DNA of 64,000 nucleotides from Nocardioides litoris (GCF_006346315.1 NZ_VDMR01000001.1:1426001-1490000), one strand, 5' to 3'; counted from the stretch's first letter, positions 35,948 to 46,264 are shown. Numbers and translations: made by a program. The notes: a model not told the origin generated them from the sequence alone.

Positions 35948-36822
35948 CCGACCCCTCCCACGACCCCGCCCTCGACCCGGCCCAGCAGCTGCGGGCCCTG
36001 CTCGACCTCGAGTACCTCGACGTCGACCTGTTCCGCGGGAGGCAGCCCGAGTCCACCCGCCAGCGCGTGTACGGCGGCCAGGTGGCCGCCCAGGCGCTCG
36101 TGGCCGGCACCCGCACGGTCCCCGACGACCTGCACGTGCACTCGCTGCACTCCTACTTCCTGCTGCCCGGCGACTACCAGGTGCCTGTCATCTACGACGT
36201 CGAGCGCATCCGCGACGGCAGGTCGTTCGCGACCCGGCGGGTCATGGCGCGCCAGCACGGCCGCCCGATCTACTACCAGACCCTGAGCTTCCAGCGCGCC
36301 GAGGACGGCTTCGACCACCAGGACGCCATGCCGCAGGTGAAGTCGCCCGACGACGGGCTCGACCTGGTCGAGCTGATGCGCGGGCGGGGCGCCGAGGACG
36401 CCGAGGCGCTGGGCAAGGAGTGGGCCGCGCTCGACGTCCGCTGGCTCGGCAGCTCGCTGCACGGCCTCGACCCCGATCCCGACCGCCCGTCCCGGGCCCA
36501 GATGTGGATCCGCATCCAGGGCGAGATGGGCGACGACCCCGGCGACCACCTGGCGGCGTTCACCTACGCCAGCGACGTCTCGCTGCTGGGTGCCTCGCTG
36601 GCCGCGCACGACACCGACCCGACCAAGGTCCAGATGGCCTCGCTCGACCACACGATCTGGTTCCACCGGCCCTTCCGGGTCGACGACTGGTGGCTCTACG
36701 ACCAGTGGTCGCCCTCGGCCTCCGGCGCCCGCGGCTTCTCCATCGGCCGCATCTACACCCAGGACGGCACCCTCGTCGCCACCGCGGCGCAGGAGGGCCT
36801 CATCCGGCCGCGCACGCGCTGA
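35944..36822 (+). CDS. tesB: acyl-CoA thioesterase II
   Basis: 292 residues, two hot-dog domains in one chain. VYGGQVAAQALVAG is the first-domain helix start; the active site Asp is in LDHTIWFHRPF and the Gln/Thr set lies in TQDGTLVATAAQEGLIR. It hydrolyses medium- and long-chain acyl-CoA to free acid and CoA. Coupled to the PAC2 gene by a four-base overlap; no functional link is evident. Ends at repeat R1 copy B. Confidence 0.95.
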   Translation: MTDPSHDPALDPAQQLRALLDLEYLDVDLFRGRQPESTRQRVYGGQVAAQALVAGTRTVPDDLHVHSLHSYFLLPGDYQVPVIYDVERIRDGRSFATRRVMARQHGRPIYYQTLSFQRAEDGFDHQDAMPQVKSPDDGLDLVELMRGRGAEDAEALGKEWAALDVRWLGSSLHGLDPDPDRPSRAQMWIRIQGEMGDDPGDHLAAFTYASDVSLLGASLAAHDTDPTKVQMASLDHTIWFHRPFRVDDWWLYDQWSPSASGARGFSIGRIYTQDGTLVATAAQEGLIRPRTR

Positions 36823-36830
36823 CGCCGACC

Positions 36831-36933
36831 CACGGTGGTCGAGGACGGCGCCCTGGCGCCTGTCTCGAGGCCACCTGCCGCAGCGGCGGTGTGGTCTCGA
36901 GACGGGCCTGGCGGCCCTCCTCGACCACCGTGG
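36831..36933. repeat. REP-like repeat R1, copy B (inverted pair)
   Basis: A forward unit (36834-36871, GGTGGTCGAGGACGGCGCCC, ending in GTCTCGAGG) and a reverse unit (36891-36931) face each other across an 18-base spacer. The outer 10 bases CACGGTGGTC and GACCACCGTG are exactly complementary. It sits between the convergent tesB and htdX ends and could terminate both. Confidence 0.8.
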
Positions 36934-36940
36934 ACGTGCC

Positions 36941-37795
36941 TCAGAGGGCGGTGGTGCGGCCTGCGAGGTGCGGCTTGCCCGAGGGGCTGGTCAGCGCGAA
37001 CGCGTAGCCCCGGTCGAGCGTGGTCGAGCCGAACGCGACCGTGCCGGGCAGCAGCACGGGCGTCTTGAACGCCACGTCGACGCGGACGGCGTCGGGCAGC
37101 CGGTTCTCCAGCGCGGCGACGCAGCGCGCCATCGTCCACATGCCGTGGGCGATCTGGCGCGGGAAGCCCAGCGCCTTGGCGGTCAGCGGGTAGAGGTGGA
37201 TCGGGTTGGCGTCGCCCGAGACCGCGGCGTACCGGCGGCCGAGGTCGGCCGGCAGCCGCCACTCCACGCCCGTGGTGGGGGCGTCGGGGAAGACGGTGCC
37301 GTACGACGCGCCGTCGGTGCCCCCGCCCCGGCGCAGGTAGGCCGAGGTCTCCTCCCAGACCACCTCGCCGTCGGGGCCGCCGGCGCGGACGGTGGTGGCG
37401 AACTCGAAGATGCGGCCCTTGGGGTGCGGCACCGCCGCCCCGACGTGGGCGGTCACGTCGAGGGTCTCGCCGACCGCGATCGGGCGGTGCTGGGTGATCG
37501 AGTTCTCCAGGTGCACCGTGCCGATGGCCGGCGCGGGGAACGCGGGGTCGCTCATGATCGCCATCTGCTGGGCGAAGACGAGCAGGTGCGGGTAGGGCAG
37601 CGGCACGACGTCCTTGGTCGGGAAGCCGCAGACCTTGGCGTAGGCCTCGACGTCGGCCCGCTCGACCGTGACCGGGGGACGGGTGCGCGTCAGGCCGTCG
37701 AACGACGACGCGGGCGCCTTCTTGACCCCCGGCAGCTGGTTGACGACCGGGATCGAGGGCAGCGCCGCCTTGAGCAGCATCGGGAGCGCGGCCAC
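36941..37795 (-). CDS. htdX: MaoC-like (3R)-hydroxyacyl-thioester dehydratase, HtdX-type
   Basis: 284 residues with a double hot-dog fold; the C-terminal half has the hydratase motif YAAVSGDANPIHLYPLTAKA (catalytic Asp and His) and FPRQIAHGMWTM. It removes water from 3-hydroxyacyl thioesters, or adds it in the reverse direction. The order htdX-fabG4 divergent from fadA2 is the same as Rv0241c-Rv0242c-Rv0243 in Mycobacterium tuberculosis, which is the basis for the symbol. GTG start two bases after the fabG4 stop. Confidence 0.88.
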   Translation of the reverse strand: MAALPMLLKAALPSIPVVNQLPGVKKAPASSFDGLTRTRPPVTVERADVEAYAKVCGFPTKDVVPLPYPHLLVFAQQMAIMSDPAFPAPAIGTVHLENSITQHRPIAVGETLDVTAHVGAAVPHPKGRIFEFATTVRAGGPDGEVVWEETSAYLRRGGGTDGASYGTVFPDAPTTGVEWRLPADLGRRYAAVSGDANPIHLYPLTAKALGFPRQIAHGMWTMARCVAALENRLPDAVRVDVAFKTPVLLPGTVAFGSTTLDRGYAFALTSPSGKPHLAGRTTAL

Positions 37796-37797
37796 GA

Positions 37798-39147
37798 TCA
37801 GGCCCCGAGCATCATCTGGCCGCAGACGCGGACCACGTTGCCGTTGACCAGGCTCGAGCGCGGGTCGGCGTACCAGGCGACGGCCTCGGCGACGTCGACG
37901 GGCAGGCCGCCCTGCGACATGGCGTTGAGGCGCTGGCCGACCTCGCGGGTGGCGAACGGCACGGCCGCGGTCATCTGGGTGATGATGAAGCCGGGGGCGA
38001 CGGCGTTGATGGTGATGCCGGCGTCGAGCTCGTCGGCGAAGGCGTCGACGAAGCCGATGACCCCGGCCTTGGACGCGGCGTAGTTGGTCTGGCCGACGTT
38101 GCCCGCGATCCCGGCGATGGAGGCGACGCCGATGATGGAGCCGAACGGGTTGACCGCGCCCTGCTCGAGCAGCTCGCGGGTGATGAGCTCGGGGGCGCTG
38201 AGGTTGACCGCGATGACGGAGTCCCAGCGGGCCTCGTCCATGTTGGCCAGCTTCTTGTCGCGCGTGATGCCGGCGTTGTGGACGACGACGTCGACCCCGC
38301 CGTGCTGGGTCTTGACGTGGTGGGCGATGCGCTGGGGCGCGTCCTTGCCGGTGATGTCGAGGGTCAGCCAGTCGCCGCCGAGCTCCTTCATCAGCGCCTG
38401 GAGCTCGCTGGCGGCCTGGGGCACGTCGACGCCGAGGACGGTGGCGCCGTCTCGGTGCAGCACCCGGGCGATCTGCTCGCCGATGCCGCGGCTCGCGCCG
38501 GTCACGAGGGCGACCTTGCCGGTCAGCGGCTTGGCGGGGTCGGCGACCTCGCCCACCTCGGCCTTGGCGACCGGGCCGCCGGTGTGGGCGCCGATGCGCA
38601 CGACCTGGCCGGAGACGTAGGCCGACTTGGGGGAGAGCAGGAACCCGAGGGTGCTGGTCACCGCGTGCTCGGCGCCGTCGGCGACGTACACGAGCTGGAC
38701 GGTGCCCCCCTTGCCGATCTCCTTGCCCAGGCTGCGGGTGAAGCCCTCGAGGGCGCGCTGGGCGATGCGCTCGGAGCCCTTGAGCTGCTCGGGCGGGGTG
38801 CCGAGGACGACGACCCGGGGGCACGACTCGAGGCTGCGCAGCACCGGGGTGAAGAAGTCGCGCAGGGCGACGAGGTCGGCCGAGGACGTCAGGCCGGTGG
38901 CGTCGAACACGAGGCCCTTGAGCTTGCCCTCCTCCGGCTTCACCGGCGTGGAGGCGATGCCGAGGGTGTCGAGCATCCCCGAGAGCGACTCGGCGAGGCG
39001 CCCACGGCCGCCGACCAGCACGGTGCCGTCGACCAGGGGCGCACCGTCGCGGTAGCGCTCGAGCTTGGCCGGGGCGGGCAGGCCGAGGTTCTTGACGAGG
39101 ATCTTGCCGACAGGGGTCTTGGTGAAGCCCTGGTACTTGTCGCTCAT
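37798..39147 (-). CDS. fabG4: high-molecular-weight 3-oxoacyl-(ACP/CoA) reductase FabG4
   Basis: 449 residues, twice the usual FabG size. The N-terminal half (1-205) is a flavodoxin-like Rossmann fold without an intact cofactor loop (VGGRGRLAE). The C-terminal half (210-449) is an active SDR: VTGASRGIG, HNAG, Ser of VASIAG and Y-x3-K in YAASK. It reduces 3-oxoacyl thioesters with NADH, and with HtdX and FadA2 would make a complete two-carbon cycle. The long divergent gap carries its promoter. Confidence 0.93.
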   Translation of the reverse strand: MSDKYQGFTKTPVGKILVKNLGLPAPAKLERYRDGAPLVDGTVLVGGRGRLAESLSGMLDTLGIASTPVKPEEGKLKGLVFDATGLTSSADLVALRDFFTPVLRSLESCPRVVVLGTPPEQLKGSERIAQRALEGFTRSLGKEIGKGGTVQLVYVADGAEHAVTSTLGFLLSPKSAYVSGQVVRIGAHTGGPVAKAEVGEVADPAKPLTGKVALVTGASRGIGEQIARVLHRDGATVLGVDVPQAASELQALMKELGGDWLTLDITGKDAPQRIAHHVKTQHGGVDVVVHNAGITRDKKLANMDEARWDSVIAVNLSAPELITRELLEQGAVNPFGSIIGVASIAGIAGNVGQTNYAASKAGVIGFVDAFADELDAGITINAVAPGFIITQMTAAVPFATREVGQRLNAMSQGGLPVDVAEAVAWYADPRSSLVNGNVVRVCGQMMLGA

Positions 39148-39282
39148 GCGGGTGCGTGCCTTCGATCTGGATCGCGGGAGTCGGACGAGAAGATGCAACC
39201 GGGTGTGTAACTCAGTGTCCACCTTTCGTGACGTGGCACTCAGACCCTTGGCCCGGCTGTGGTTACCCGCCAGTATGGTCCC
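39148..39282. promoter_or_regulatory. divergent promoter region fabG4/fadA2
   Basis: 135 bases without a gene, AT-richer near the middle. It contains GTGTAACTC at 39205-39213, one mismatch from the half-site GTGCAACTC of the TetR operator at 41316-41334. On the fadA2 side TATGGT (39274-39279) is too close to the ATG (three bases) to fit the usual leaderless spacing, so the fadA2 start codon or promoter remains uncertain. Confidence 0.45.
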
Positions 39283-40572
39283 ATGATCGACAAGACCCGT
39301 CGGGTGGCCGTCATCGGCGGCAACCGGATCCCCTTCGCCCGTTCCAACGGCGCCTACGCCACCGCCTCCAACCAGGAGATGCTGACCGCGGCCATCGACG
39401 GTCTCGTCGTCCGCTTCGGCCTCCAGGGCGAGCGGCTCGGCGAGGTCGTCGCCGGCGCCGTGCTCAAGCACGCGCGCGACTTCAACCTCACCCGCGAGGC
39501 CGTCCTCGGCTCCCGGCTCTCGCCCGAGACGCCCGCCACCGACATCCAGCAGGCCTGCGGCACCGGCCTGCAGGCCGCCATCCAGGTCGCCAACAAGATC
39601 GCCCTCGGCCAGATCGAGGTCGGCATCGCCGGCGGCACCGACACCACCTCCGACGCGCCCGTCGCCATCAGCGACAAGCTGCGCAAGAAGCTGATGAAGG
39701 TCAACGCCGCCAAGGACACCGCCGGCCGCCTCAAGGCCCTCGGCGCCATCCGTCCCGGCGACATCGGCCTGGAGATCCCGCAGAACGGCGAGCCCCGCAC
39801 CCGCCTGTCGATGGGTGAGCACGCTGCGCTGACCGCGCTGGAGTGGCAGGTCGGCCGCGAGGAGCAGGACGAGCTCGCCGCCGCCTCCCACCAGCACCTG
39901 GCCGCGGCGTACGACGCCGGGTTCCTCGACGACCAGGTGACGCCGTTCCGCGGCGTCGAGCGCGACACCAACCTGCGCGCCGACTCCACCGCCGAGAAGC
40001 TCGGCAAGCTCAAGCCGGTCTTCGGCAAGGGCGAGGCCGCCACCATGACCGCCGGCAACTCCACGCCGCTGACCGACGGCGCGTCCGTCGTGCTGCTGGC
40101 CTCGGAGGAGTGGGCCAAGGAGCGCGGCCTGCCCGTGCTGGCCTACATCACCGCCTACGAGACCGCGGCCGTCGACTACGTGCACGGTGGCGAGGGCCTG
40201 CTGATGGCCCCGGCGTACGCCATGTCGCGGATGCTGCAGCGCGAGGGCCTCGAGCTGCAGGACTTCGACTTCTACGAGATCCACGAGGCCTTCGCCTCCC
40301 AGGTGCTCTCCACGCTCAAGGCGTGGGAGGACCCGGTGTTCTGCAAGGAGCGCCTCGGCCTCGACTCCCCGCTCGGCGCGATCGACCGCACCAAGCTCAA
40401 CGTCAAGGGCTCCTCGCTCGCCGCGGGCCACCCGTTCGCCGCCACCGGCGGCCGCATCGTCAACGTGCTGGCCAAGCTGCTCTCGCAGTCCGAGGGCGGC
40501 ACCGGTCGCGGCGTGATCTCGGTCTGCGCCGCCGGTGGCCAGGGCGTCGTCGCGATCCTCGAGCGCGCCTGA
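39283..40572 (+). CDS. fadA2: acetyl-CoA C-acyltransferase (thiolase) FadA2
   Basis: 429 residues. Catalytic Cys in QQACGTGLQA, His in GHPFAATGGR, second Cys in SVCAAGGQG; the N-terminus RVAVIGGNRIPFARSNGAYA is that of mycobacterial FadA2. It cleaves 3-oxoacyl-CoA to acetyl-CoA plus a shortened acyl-CoA, or the reverse. ATG at 39283 is chosen by comparison; a GTG at 39259 gives eight extra residues. Convergent with the TetR gene across a long palindrome. Confidence 0.94.
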   Translation: MIDKTRRVAVIGGNRIPFARSNGAYATASNQEMLTAAIDGLVVRFGLQGERLGEVVAGAVLKHARDFNLTREAVLGSRLSPETPATDIQQACGTGLQAAIQVANKIALGQIEVGIAGGTDTTSDAPVAISDKLRKKLMKVNAAKDTAGRLKALGAIRPGDIGLEIPQNGEPRTRLSMGEHAALTALEWQVGREEQDELAAASHQHLAAAYDAGFLDDQVTPFRGVERDTNLRADSTAEKLGKLKPVFGKGEAATMTAGNSTPLTDGASVVLLASEEWAKERGLPVLAYITAYETAAVDYVHGGEGLLMAPAYAMSRMLQREGLELQDFDFYEIHEAFASQVLSTLKAWEDPVFCKERLGLDSPLGAIDRTKLNVKGSSLAAGHPFAATGGRIVNVLAKLLSQSEGGTGRGVISVCAAGGQGVVAILERA

Positions 40573-40584
40573 CCGATCCACCTC

Positions 40585-40620
40585 ACGCTGACCCGTCGTA
40601 GATCTACGACGGGTCAGCGT
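40585..40620. terminator. 36-bp perfect palindrome, bidirectional terminator
   Basis: The whole stretch equals its own reverse complement. Each arm is 18 bases (left arm starts ACGCTGACCC, centre GTAGATCTAC). It begins 13 bases after fadA2 and ends 6 bases before the end of the convergent TetR gene. No T-tract is present. Confidence 0.75.
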
Positions 40621-40625
40621 CGTCC

Positions 40626-41297
40626 TCAGGCTCCGGCGAGCGCCAGGGCGGAGGCGACGAGGTGGGCACGGACCTGGTCGGGGGTGATCGTGCCGACGGT
40701 GGGGACGCCGGGAGCGGTCTCGCTGACCAGGATGCCGACGCGGGCCAGCTGCAGGGCGCCGAGGCCGCTGGCGTACAGCGTGTTGGCCATCAGGGCCGGG
40801 TCGGGGGTGCCCATCTCCTCCAGCGCCGTGGTGAGCACGGCCAGGCACGAGGAGATCGCGCGGCCCAGGCGGAACAGCGCGCTCTCGGTGATCTCCTCCA
40901 GCAGGTCCTCGCCGCGCCGGCGCATCAGCGCCTGCGCGCAGTCGACGAACGCGGGGTGGGTGACGCCGTAGTCGACGAAGGCGCCGACGATCGCGGAGAG
41001 CCGGTCGGTGGGCCGGGTCGCCGCCTCCGAGGCCGCGGCGAGCGCGTCGCGCAGCTCGTCGAGGTAGCTCACCAGGGTGAGCGCGAAGAGCTCCTCCTTG
41101 CCCGTGAAGACGCGGTAGACGATCGCGCGGTTGATGCCGACCGCGCTGGCGATGTCCTCGATGCGCATCTCGCCCACGCCCTGCTCGTCGAACTGGGCCC
41201 GGGTCGCGGCGATGATCTCCGCCTCGCGGGCGCGCCGGCGGGCCGCGGCGGCGCGACGGCGCCCGTCGGTCTCGGGGGCGCGCTGGGTCGTGGTCAC
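40626..41297 (-). CDS. TetR-family regulator next to fadA2
   Basis: 223 residues. The DNA-binding helix-turn-helix is residues about 25-70: EIIAATRAQFDEQGVGEMRIEDIASAVGINRAIVYRVFTGKEELF. The C-terminal ligand domain is helical and of unknown ligand; acyl-CoA would suit the neighbours. The GTG at 41297 is fixed by the -10 box six bases upstream; an in-frame TTG at 41321 is ruled out because it lies inside the operator. Probably autoregulated through the palindrome upstream and a candidate regulator of fabG4/fadA2. Confidence 0.88.
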   Translation of the reverse strand: MTTTQRAPETDGRRRAAAARRRAREAEIIAATRAQFDEQGVGEMRIEDIASAVGINRAIVYRVFTGKEELFALTLVSYLDELRDALAAASEAATRPTDRLSAIVGAFVDYGVTHPAFVDCAQALMRRRGEDLLEEITESALFRLGRAISSCLAVLTTALEEMGTPDPALMANTLYASGLGALQLARVGILVSETAPGVPTVGTITPDQVRAHLVASALALAGA

Positions 41298-41334
41298 CGC
41301 TCGATCGTACGGCGTGTGCAACTCGGAGTTGCAC
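41298..41334 (-). promoter_or_regulatory. TetR promoter and 19-bp operator
   Basis: TACGAT (minus strand, 41304-41309) is six bases before the GTG. Just upstream GTGCAACTCGGAGTTGCAC (41316-41334) is a perfect dyad around a central G, spanning the -35 to -15 region. This is the size and place expected of an autorepressing TetR protein. Confidence 0.75.
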
Positions 41335-41364
41335 GACTGTGACGCGAGCCCCGTGTCGTCCCCC

Positions 41365-42915
41365 TCACCCGAGCATGGCCTGCACGACGTCGATGGTGTC
41401 GGCCTCGGCGGCCGTCTTGTCGTCGCGGTAGCGCACGACCCGGGCGAAGCGCAGGGCGACGCCGCCGGGGTAGCGCGGGGAGCGCTGGACGCCGTCGAGG
41501 GCGATCTCGACCACCTGCTCAGGGCGCACCCGGACGACGTACCCGTCGGCGGGGCCGTCGGCGAGCTCGGTGAAGCGCTCGGTCTGCCAGGCCAGCACCT
41601 CGTCGGTCATGCCCTTGAACGTCTTGCCGACCATCACGAACGCGCCCGGGCGCTCCGGGTCGCGGGCGCCGAGGTGGATGTTGGACAGCCAGCCCCGACG
41701 ACGGCCCGAGCCGCGCTCGACGGCGAGCACGACGAGGTCGAGGGTGTGGACGGGCTTGACCTTGACCCAGGCCGCGCCGCGGCGGCCGGCGGCGTACGGC
41801 GCGGCGAGGTCCTTGACGACGACGCCCTCGTGGCCCGCGGCGAGCACCTCGGCCACGAAGGCCTCGGCCGCCTCGGGGTCGGAGGTGACCAGCCGCGGCA
41901 CCCGGTGCTCGGCGGGCACCAGGGCCTCCAGGGCGGCGGCGCGCTCGTGGCCGGGGGAGTCGATCAGGTCGCGGCCGTCGAGGTGCAGCACGTCGAAGAA
42001 GTACGGCGTCACGCGCACGCCCTCGCCCATGGCGGTGCGCGAGGCGGTCTCCTGGAAGGGGCGCGGTCGGCCGTCGTCGGCCAGCGCCAGCACCTCGCCG
42101 TCGAGCACGACCGAGGTCACCGGGAGGGCGCGGACCACCTCCACGACCTCCGGCAGCCGGGCGGTGATGTCGTCGAGCGACCGGGTCACGACCAGCACCT
42201 CGGCCTCGCCGTCGGCGCCGTCGGCCCCGGGCCACCGGTGCACCTGGACGCGGATGCCGTCGAGCTTGGTGTCGACCGCGCCCTCGCCCCCGACCTTGGC
42301 CAGCGCCTCGGCCACCGAGGTCGCCGACGAGGCGAGCATCGGCAGGACCGGCCGCCCGACCTCGAGCCCGATCTCGGCCAGTGCGGCCTCGCCGCCGTTG
42401 AACGCCGCCCGCACCGCGGCCACCGTGGACCCGCCGAGCATGGCCGCGCGGCGCACCGCGGCCAGGGGCACCTCGGCGGCCTGGGCCACCGCCTCCTGCA
42501 CGAGGGCGTCGAGCGCGCCCTGGCGGACCTCACCGGTGACCAGGTTGCGCAGCCAGCGCTGCTCGTCGGCCGTGGCGGCGCCGAACAGCTCGGCCACGGC
42601 CGCGCCGCGGGCGGCCTGCGACCCGGCGCCGGAGACCAGCGAGATGCGCTCGAAGGCGTCGTCGACCTCGCGGAGGGTCAGCGAGGACGTCGCGGCCGGG
42701 GGCGGCAGCGAGGACAGACCCCGCCAGCCGACCCCCGTGCGCCGCTGGCGCAGCGACCCGCCGAGGTAGGACACCGCGAGCTCCAGGTCGGGTCCGCCGC
42801 CCGCCGAGGCCGCGGCCGCGCGGCCCAGGAGGTCGGCCAGCGCCACGGTCTTGGCCTTGCGCGAGCGGGTGGCGGCGACGGCGGTCGACGTCGCGACGAC
42901 ATCTGCGAGCAACAT
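41365..42915 (-). CDS. ligB: ATP-dependent DNA ligase, LigB-type
   Basis: 516 residues. N-terminal DNA-binding domain (1-200), adenylation domain with the nucleotidylated K217 in TKLDGIR, motifs [27 protein letters not shown] and AAWVKVKP, then the OB domain (about 400-510) with [17 protein letters not shown]. It seals nicks in DNA using ATP and is accessory to the NAD-dependent LigA in actinobacteria. ATG at 42915, six bases after TTTGAT, a weak form of the -10 box. Confidence 0.94.
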   Translation of the reverse strand: MLLADVVATSTAVAATRSRKAKTVALADLLGRAAAASAGGGPDLELAVSYLGGSLRQRRTGVGWRGLSSLPPPAATSSLTLREVDDAFERISLVSGAGSQAARGAAVAELFGAATADEQRWLRNLVTGEVRQGALDALVQEAVAQAAEVPLAAVRRAAMLGGSTVAAVRAAFNGGEAALAEIGLEVGRPVLPMLASSATSVAEALAKVGGEGAVDTKLDGIRVQVHRWPGADGADGEAEVLVVTRSLDDITARLPEVVEVVRALPVTSVVLDGEVLALADDGRPRPFQETASRTAMGEGVRVTPYFFDVLHLDGRDLIDSPGHERAAALEALVPAEHRVPRLVTSDPEAAEAFVAEVLAAGHEGVVVKDLAAPYAAGRRGAAWVKVKPVHTLDLVVLAVERGSGRRRGWLSNIHLGARDPERPGAFVMVGKTFKGMTDEVLAWQTERFTELADGPADGYVVRVRPEQVVEIALDGVQRSPRYPGGVALRFARVVRYRDDKTAAEADTIDVVQAMLG

Positions 42916-43021
42916 GACTGCATCAAACACGGGCGTACCCCCAGGACCGTCCGGTCGTTGTCGTGGGCAGGGCACGGTCGAACCCCGACCCGCGCCGTCG
43001 TACGAACCGAATGGACTCCCG

Positions 43022-46000
43022 TTGACCCGCTCGACCCTCACCCGTGCGGTCGCCCTCGCGGCCGTCTCCGCCCTGACCCTCGGGCTGCCCAGCCTCGCCG
43101 AGGCGGCCACCGACGGCGCCGGCCTCGTCGCGGCGCGCCCGACGCCCGTCGGCGCCGACAGCACCGCCGTGCCTCCGGCCGGTGACGGTCTGGCCGACCT
43201 CTCCTTCGACTCCCGCTCGCTGCTCGCGCCGCTGGCCCCGACCGCCGCCCAGCGCGCCGCGGTGGCCCGCCTGCGGGGCGCGGTCGCGACCTGGAACGCC
43301 TCCGGCACCCCGCGCACCCTCGGCGTCGACGGCGGCGTGCTGTCCGGTCCGCGCGCCGGCGCGCCGGTCGCCGCGGCCCGCGGCTGGCTGGCCGAGCAGC
43401 GGGCGGCGTTCGGCCTCTCGGCCGCCGACGTCGCCGCCCTGTCGGTCGTGCGCGACCACGAGCTGCCCGGCACGGGCACCCGCGTCGTCAGCTTCGCCCA
43501 GAGCTTCGGCGGCGTGCCCTCGGGCATCGGCGGCATCCTCACCGTCGTCCTCGACCGCCAGGGCCGCGTCGTCTCGTACGCCGGCGACCCGGTGCGCACC
43601 GGACGGCTGCTCGGGGAGTTCCGCCTCAGCCCGGGCCAGGCGTTGACCGGCGTCGTCCAGGCGCTGCTGCCCGGCACCCGCTTCACCGCCACCTCCACCG
43701 GTGGCCAGAAGGGCGGCTACGAGGTCTTCGAGGGCGGCCCGCTCGGCGTCGACCAGCTGGTCCGCAAGGTCGCCTTACCGACCCCCCAGGGCGGGCGCGC
43801 GGCGTACGCCGTGCTCACGATCGCCAGCCTCGACCAGGCCTGGGCCACGATCGTCGACGCCGCCACCGGTCGTCCGCTGCTGCGCAAGTCGCTGGTCCAG
43901 CACGACTCCGACGGCGAGGTCTTCGAGAACCACCCGGGCGCGGCCCGGGGCGGCAAGCCCGTGGTCAAGAGCTTCGGCAGGACGGCCACCTCGCCCGGCG
44001 GCTACCTCGACCCCACCGGCCTCGTCGGCCTGCCCGGCGTCACGACGCTCGGCAACAACGCCAACACCGCGATCGCCTGGACCGTGCCGCTCGTCGCGGC
44101 CGACCAGTACAACCGGCCCGTCAGCCCGACCGGCTCGTTCCGCTACCGCTTCACCAACAGCTGGGAGCGCTCGAAGGCGTCACCGACCGGCTACCAGGCC
44201 GACGCCAACGCCGCGGCGACCAACCTCTTCTACCACCACAACCGGATCCACGACGAGTTCTACGCCTTCGGCTTCACCGAGTCCGGCGGCAACTTCCAGC
44301 TCGTCAACAAGCCCGGCTCCGGCGGTGTCGGCGGTGACCCGATCTTCGGCGGTGCGCAGTCCGGTGCGCTCAACGCCACCGAGGCCGTGCTGGCGCTGGG
44401 CCGCAACAACGCCAACATGCTGACCCTGCCCGACGGCATCCCCGGCTTCACCAACATGTACCTGTGGGAGTTCGTCGACGACGTCTTCGAGGGCCCCAAC
44501 CGCGACGGCGACTTCGACACCTCGATCATCGAGCACGAGTACGCCCACGGCCTGAGCAACCGGTACGTCGGCGGCGGCGGCCTCGGGTCGCTGTCCACCG
44601 GCCAGTCCGGCGCGATGGGCGAGGGCTGGGGCGACTGGTTCGCCATGAACGACCTCTTCCGGCGCGGCCTGTCGCGCTCGGCCGTCACCGCGGCGTACGT
44701 CGGCGACCCGCACCGCGGCATCCGCAACTGGAACTACGCCGAGAGCCCCGCGACGTACGGCGACTACGGCTACGACATGAGCGGGCCCGAGGTGCACTCC
44801 GACGGCGAGATCTGGACCGCCACCCTCTGGACGCTGCGGACCAAGCTGCTCGCCGCGCTCGGCGGCGACCAGCGCAAGGCCTCCGACGTCGCCCAGCACA
44901 TGGTCATGGACGCGATGCCGATCTCGCCGCCGGCGCCCTCGATGCTCGACATGCGCGACGCGATCATCAAGGCCGCGCAGCTGCGCTTCGGCAGCAGGTA
45001 CACCGACCTGGTCTGGGACGCCTTCGCCGAGCGCGGCTTCGGGGCCTCGGCCAGGACCACCGGCGAGGCCGACACCGACCCGCGCCCGGCGTTCGACGTC
45101 AAGCGGTCCGCCCTCAACGGCACCCTCCGCCTCAAGGTCCGCAACGCCTCGGCCGGCGGCCCCGCCAAGGGTGTCCGCGTCCTCGGCGGTCGGTTCGAGG
45201 GTCGGGCGACCCCGGTCGTCACGACCGGCCGGAACGGCGTGGGCGTGGCCCGGTTCGCCGCCGGCCGCTACACGCTGACCCTGCAGGCGCCCGGGTACGG
45301 CGTGCAGCGGGTCACCGTCTCGGTGCCGCGCGGCAGGACCGTCACCAAGACGGTCCGCCTGCGCCCCAACCTGCTGTCGACGGCGTCCGGCGCCCGGGTC
45401 GTGCGGACCACCAGCCAGGCCGCGGCCTTCCCGGCCGCGAACCTGGTCGACGACACCGAGACCACGGCCTGGCGCACCGGCCCGTCGTCGCGGGCCTACA
45501 ACGCCGGTCGCGACCAGTCGGTGACCGTGAAGCTGAAGAAGCGCTCGACCCTGCGCAGCGTCGCGGTCAGCGTGATGAAGCCGATCGGCGTCGCGCGCTT
45601 CGCCGCGGCCAAGAAGGTCGTTGTGCAGACCTCGACCGACGGTCGCCGCTGGCGGACCGTCAAGGTCGCCCGGTTCTCCTTCCGGGCCCCGCGCCCGGCC
45701 GCCCCCGACCTCAACCTGCGGACGCTGGAGCTCCGCAAGCCCGTCCAGGCCCGGTTCGTGCGGGCCGTGGCCGCGGACGTCTTCGGCACCGCGGCCACCA
45801 ACGCCTCGACCGCCGTCGTGGCCGAGGTGCAGGCCTTCGGAGACGCCCGCGGCATCAAGCCCCGGCTGCCCAAGCCCGACAAGCCCGTGAGCTACGCGGG
45901 CTCGGTCGCCGTGGGCAACCCGGCCCAGGGCTCGCTGCTCGGCCTCGACCCCTACAAGCCGGGCGCCACCGAGCTCACCTGGACCTGCCCCGGCCTGCCG

Positions 46001-46264
46001 AGCGCCAACGGCGGCGACGCCCACTTCGCCCGGCTGCCGAAGGGGGCCGGCGACGGCCGCCACGCCGCCGAGGTCAGCGCCGACGTGCCGCTGGGCGAGT
46101 TCCAGCTGTACTTCTACGACGAGGCCTGCCAGCCCATCGCCGGCGGCGGCTTCGTCCTCGACGGCGAGACCGTCGCCATCCCGCCGGGCGCCGTCTACAG
46201 CGGCTTCCTGCTCATCTACGGCACCGCGGCGTCGTACACGATCCGGGTCACCGAGCCCCGCTGA
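43022..46264 (+). CDS. secreted M36 (fungalysin-type) metalloprotease with C-terminal carbohydrate-binding-like domains
   Basis: 1080 residues. Signal peptide (about 1-27, [19 protein letters not shown]), a propeptide of FTP/PepSY type (about 60-290), then the M36 catalytic domain with H505-E-Y-A-H509 and the third ligand E534 in GEGWGDWF. Beyond 690 follow a carboxypeptidase-regulatory-like beta domain, an F5/8-type (discoidin) domain (about 785-945, [21 protein letters not shown]) and a further beta-rich end. TTG start chosen because it opens straight into the signal peptide; an ATG at 42914 would add 36 residues and overlap ligB. Very likely an extracellular protein-degrading enzyme. Confidence 0.88.
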   Translation: MTRSTLTRAVALAAVSALTLGLPSLAEAATDGAGLVAARPTPVGADSTAVPPAGDGLADLSFDSRSLLAPLAPTAAQRAAVARLRGAVATWNASGTPRTLGVDGGVLSGPRAGAPVAAARGWLAEQRAAFGLSAADVAALSVVRDHELPGTGTRVVSFAQSFGGVPSGIGGILTVVLDRQGRVVSYAGDPVRTGRLLGEFRLSPGQALTGVVQALLPGTRFTATSTGGQKGGYEVFEGGPLGVDQLVRKVALPTPQGGRAAYAVLTIASLDQAWATIVDAATGRPLLRKSLVQHDSDGEVFENHPGAARGGKPVVKSFGRTATSPGGYLDPTGLVGLPGVTTLGNNANTAIAWTVPLVAADQYNRPVSPTGSFRYRFTNSWERSKASPTGYQADANAAATNLFYHHNRIHDEFYAFGFTESGGNFQLVNKPGSGGVGGDPIFGGAQSGALNATEAVLALGRNNANMLTLPDGIPGFTNMYLWEFVDDVFEGPNRDGDFDTSIIEHEYAHGLSNRYVGGGGLGSLSTGQSGAMGEGWGDWFAMNDLFRRGLSRSAVTAAYVGDPHRGIRNWNYAESPATYGDYGYDMSGPEVHSDGEIWTATLWTLRTKLLAALGGDQRKASDVAQHMVMDAMPISPPAPSMLDMRDAIIKAAQLRFGSRYTDLVWDAFAERGFGASARTTGEADTDPRPAFDVKRSALNGTLRLKVRNASAGGPAKGVRVLGGRFEGRATPVVTTGRNGVGVARFAAGRYTLTLQAPGYGVQRVTVSVPRGRTVTKTVRLRPNLLSTASGARVVRTTSQAAAFPAANLVDDTETTAWRTGPSSRAYNAGRDQSVTVKLKKRSTLRSVAVSVMKPIGVARFAAAKKVVVQTSTDGRRWRTVKVARFSFRAPRPAAPDLNLRTLELRKPVQARFVRAVAADVFGTAATNASTAVVAEVQAFGDARGIKPRLPKPDKPVSYAGSVAVGNPAQGSLLGLDPYKPGATELTWTCPGLPSANGGDAHFARLPKGAGDGRHAAEVSADVPLGEFQLYFYDEACQPIAGGGFVLDGETVAIPPGAVYSGFLLIYGTAASYTIRVTEPR

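Noticed and set aside
42914..43021. ATG at 42914 as the M36 protease start
   Set aside because: It adds 36 residues in front of an excellent signal peptide and overlaps the ligB start; the TTG at 43022 is preferred, with moderate certainty.
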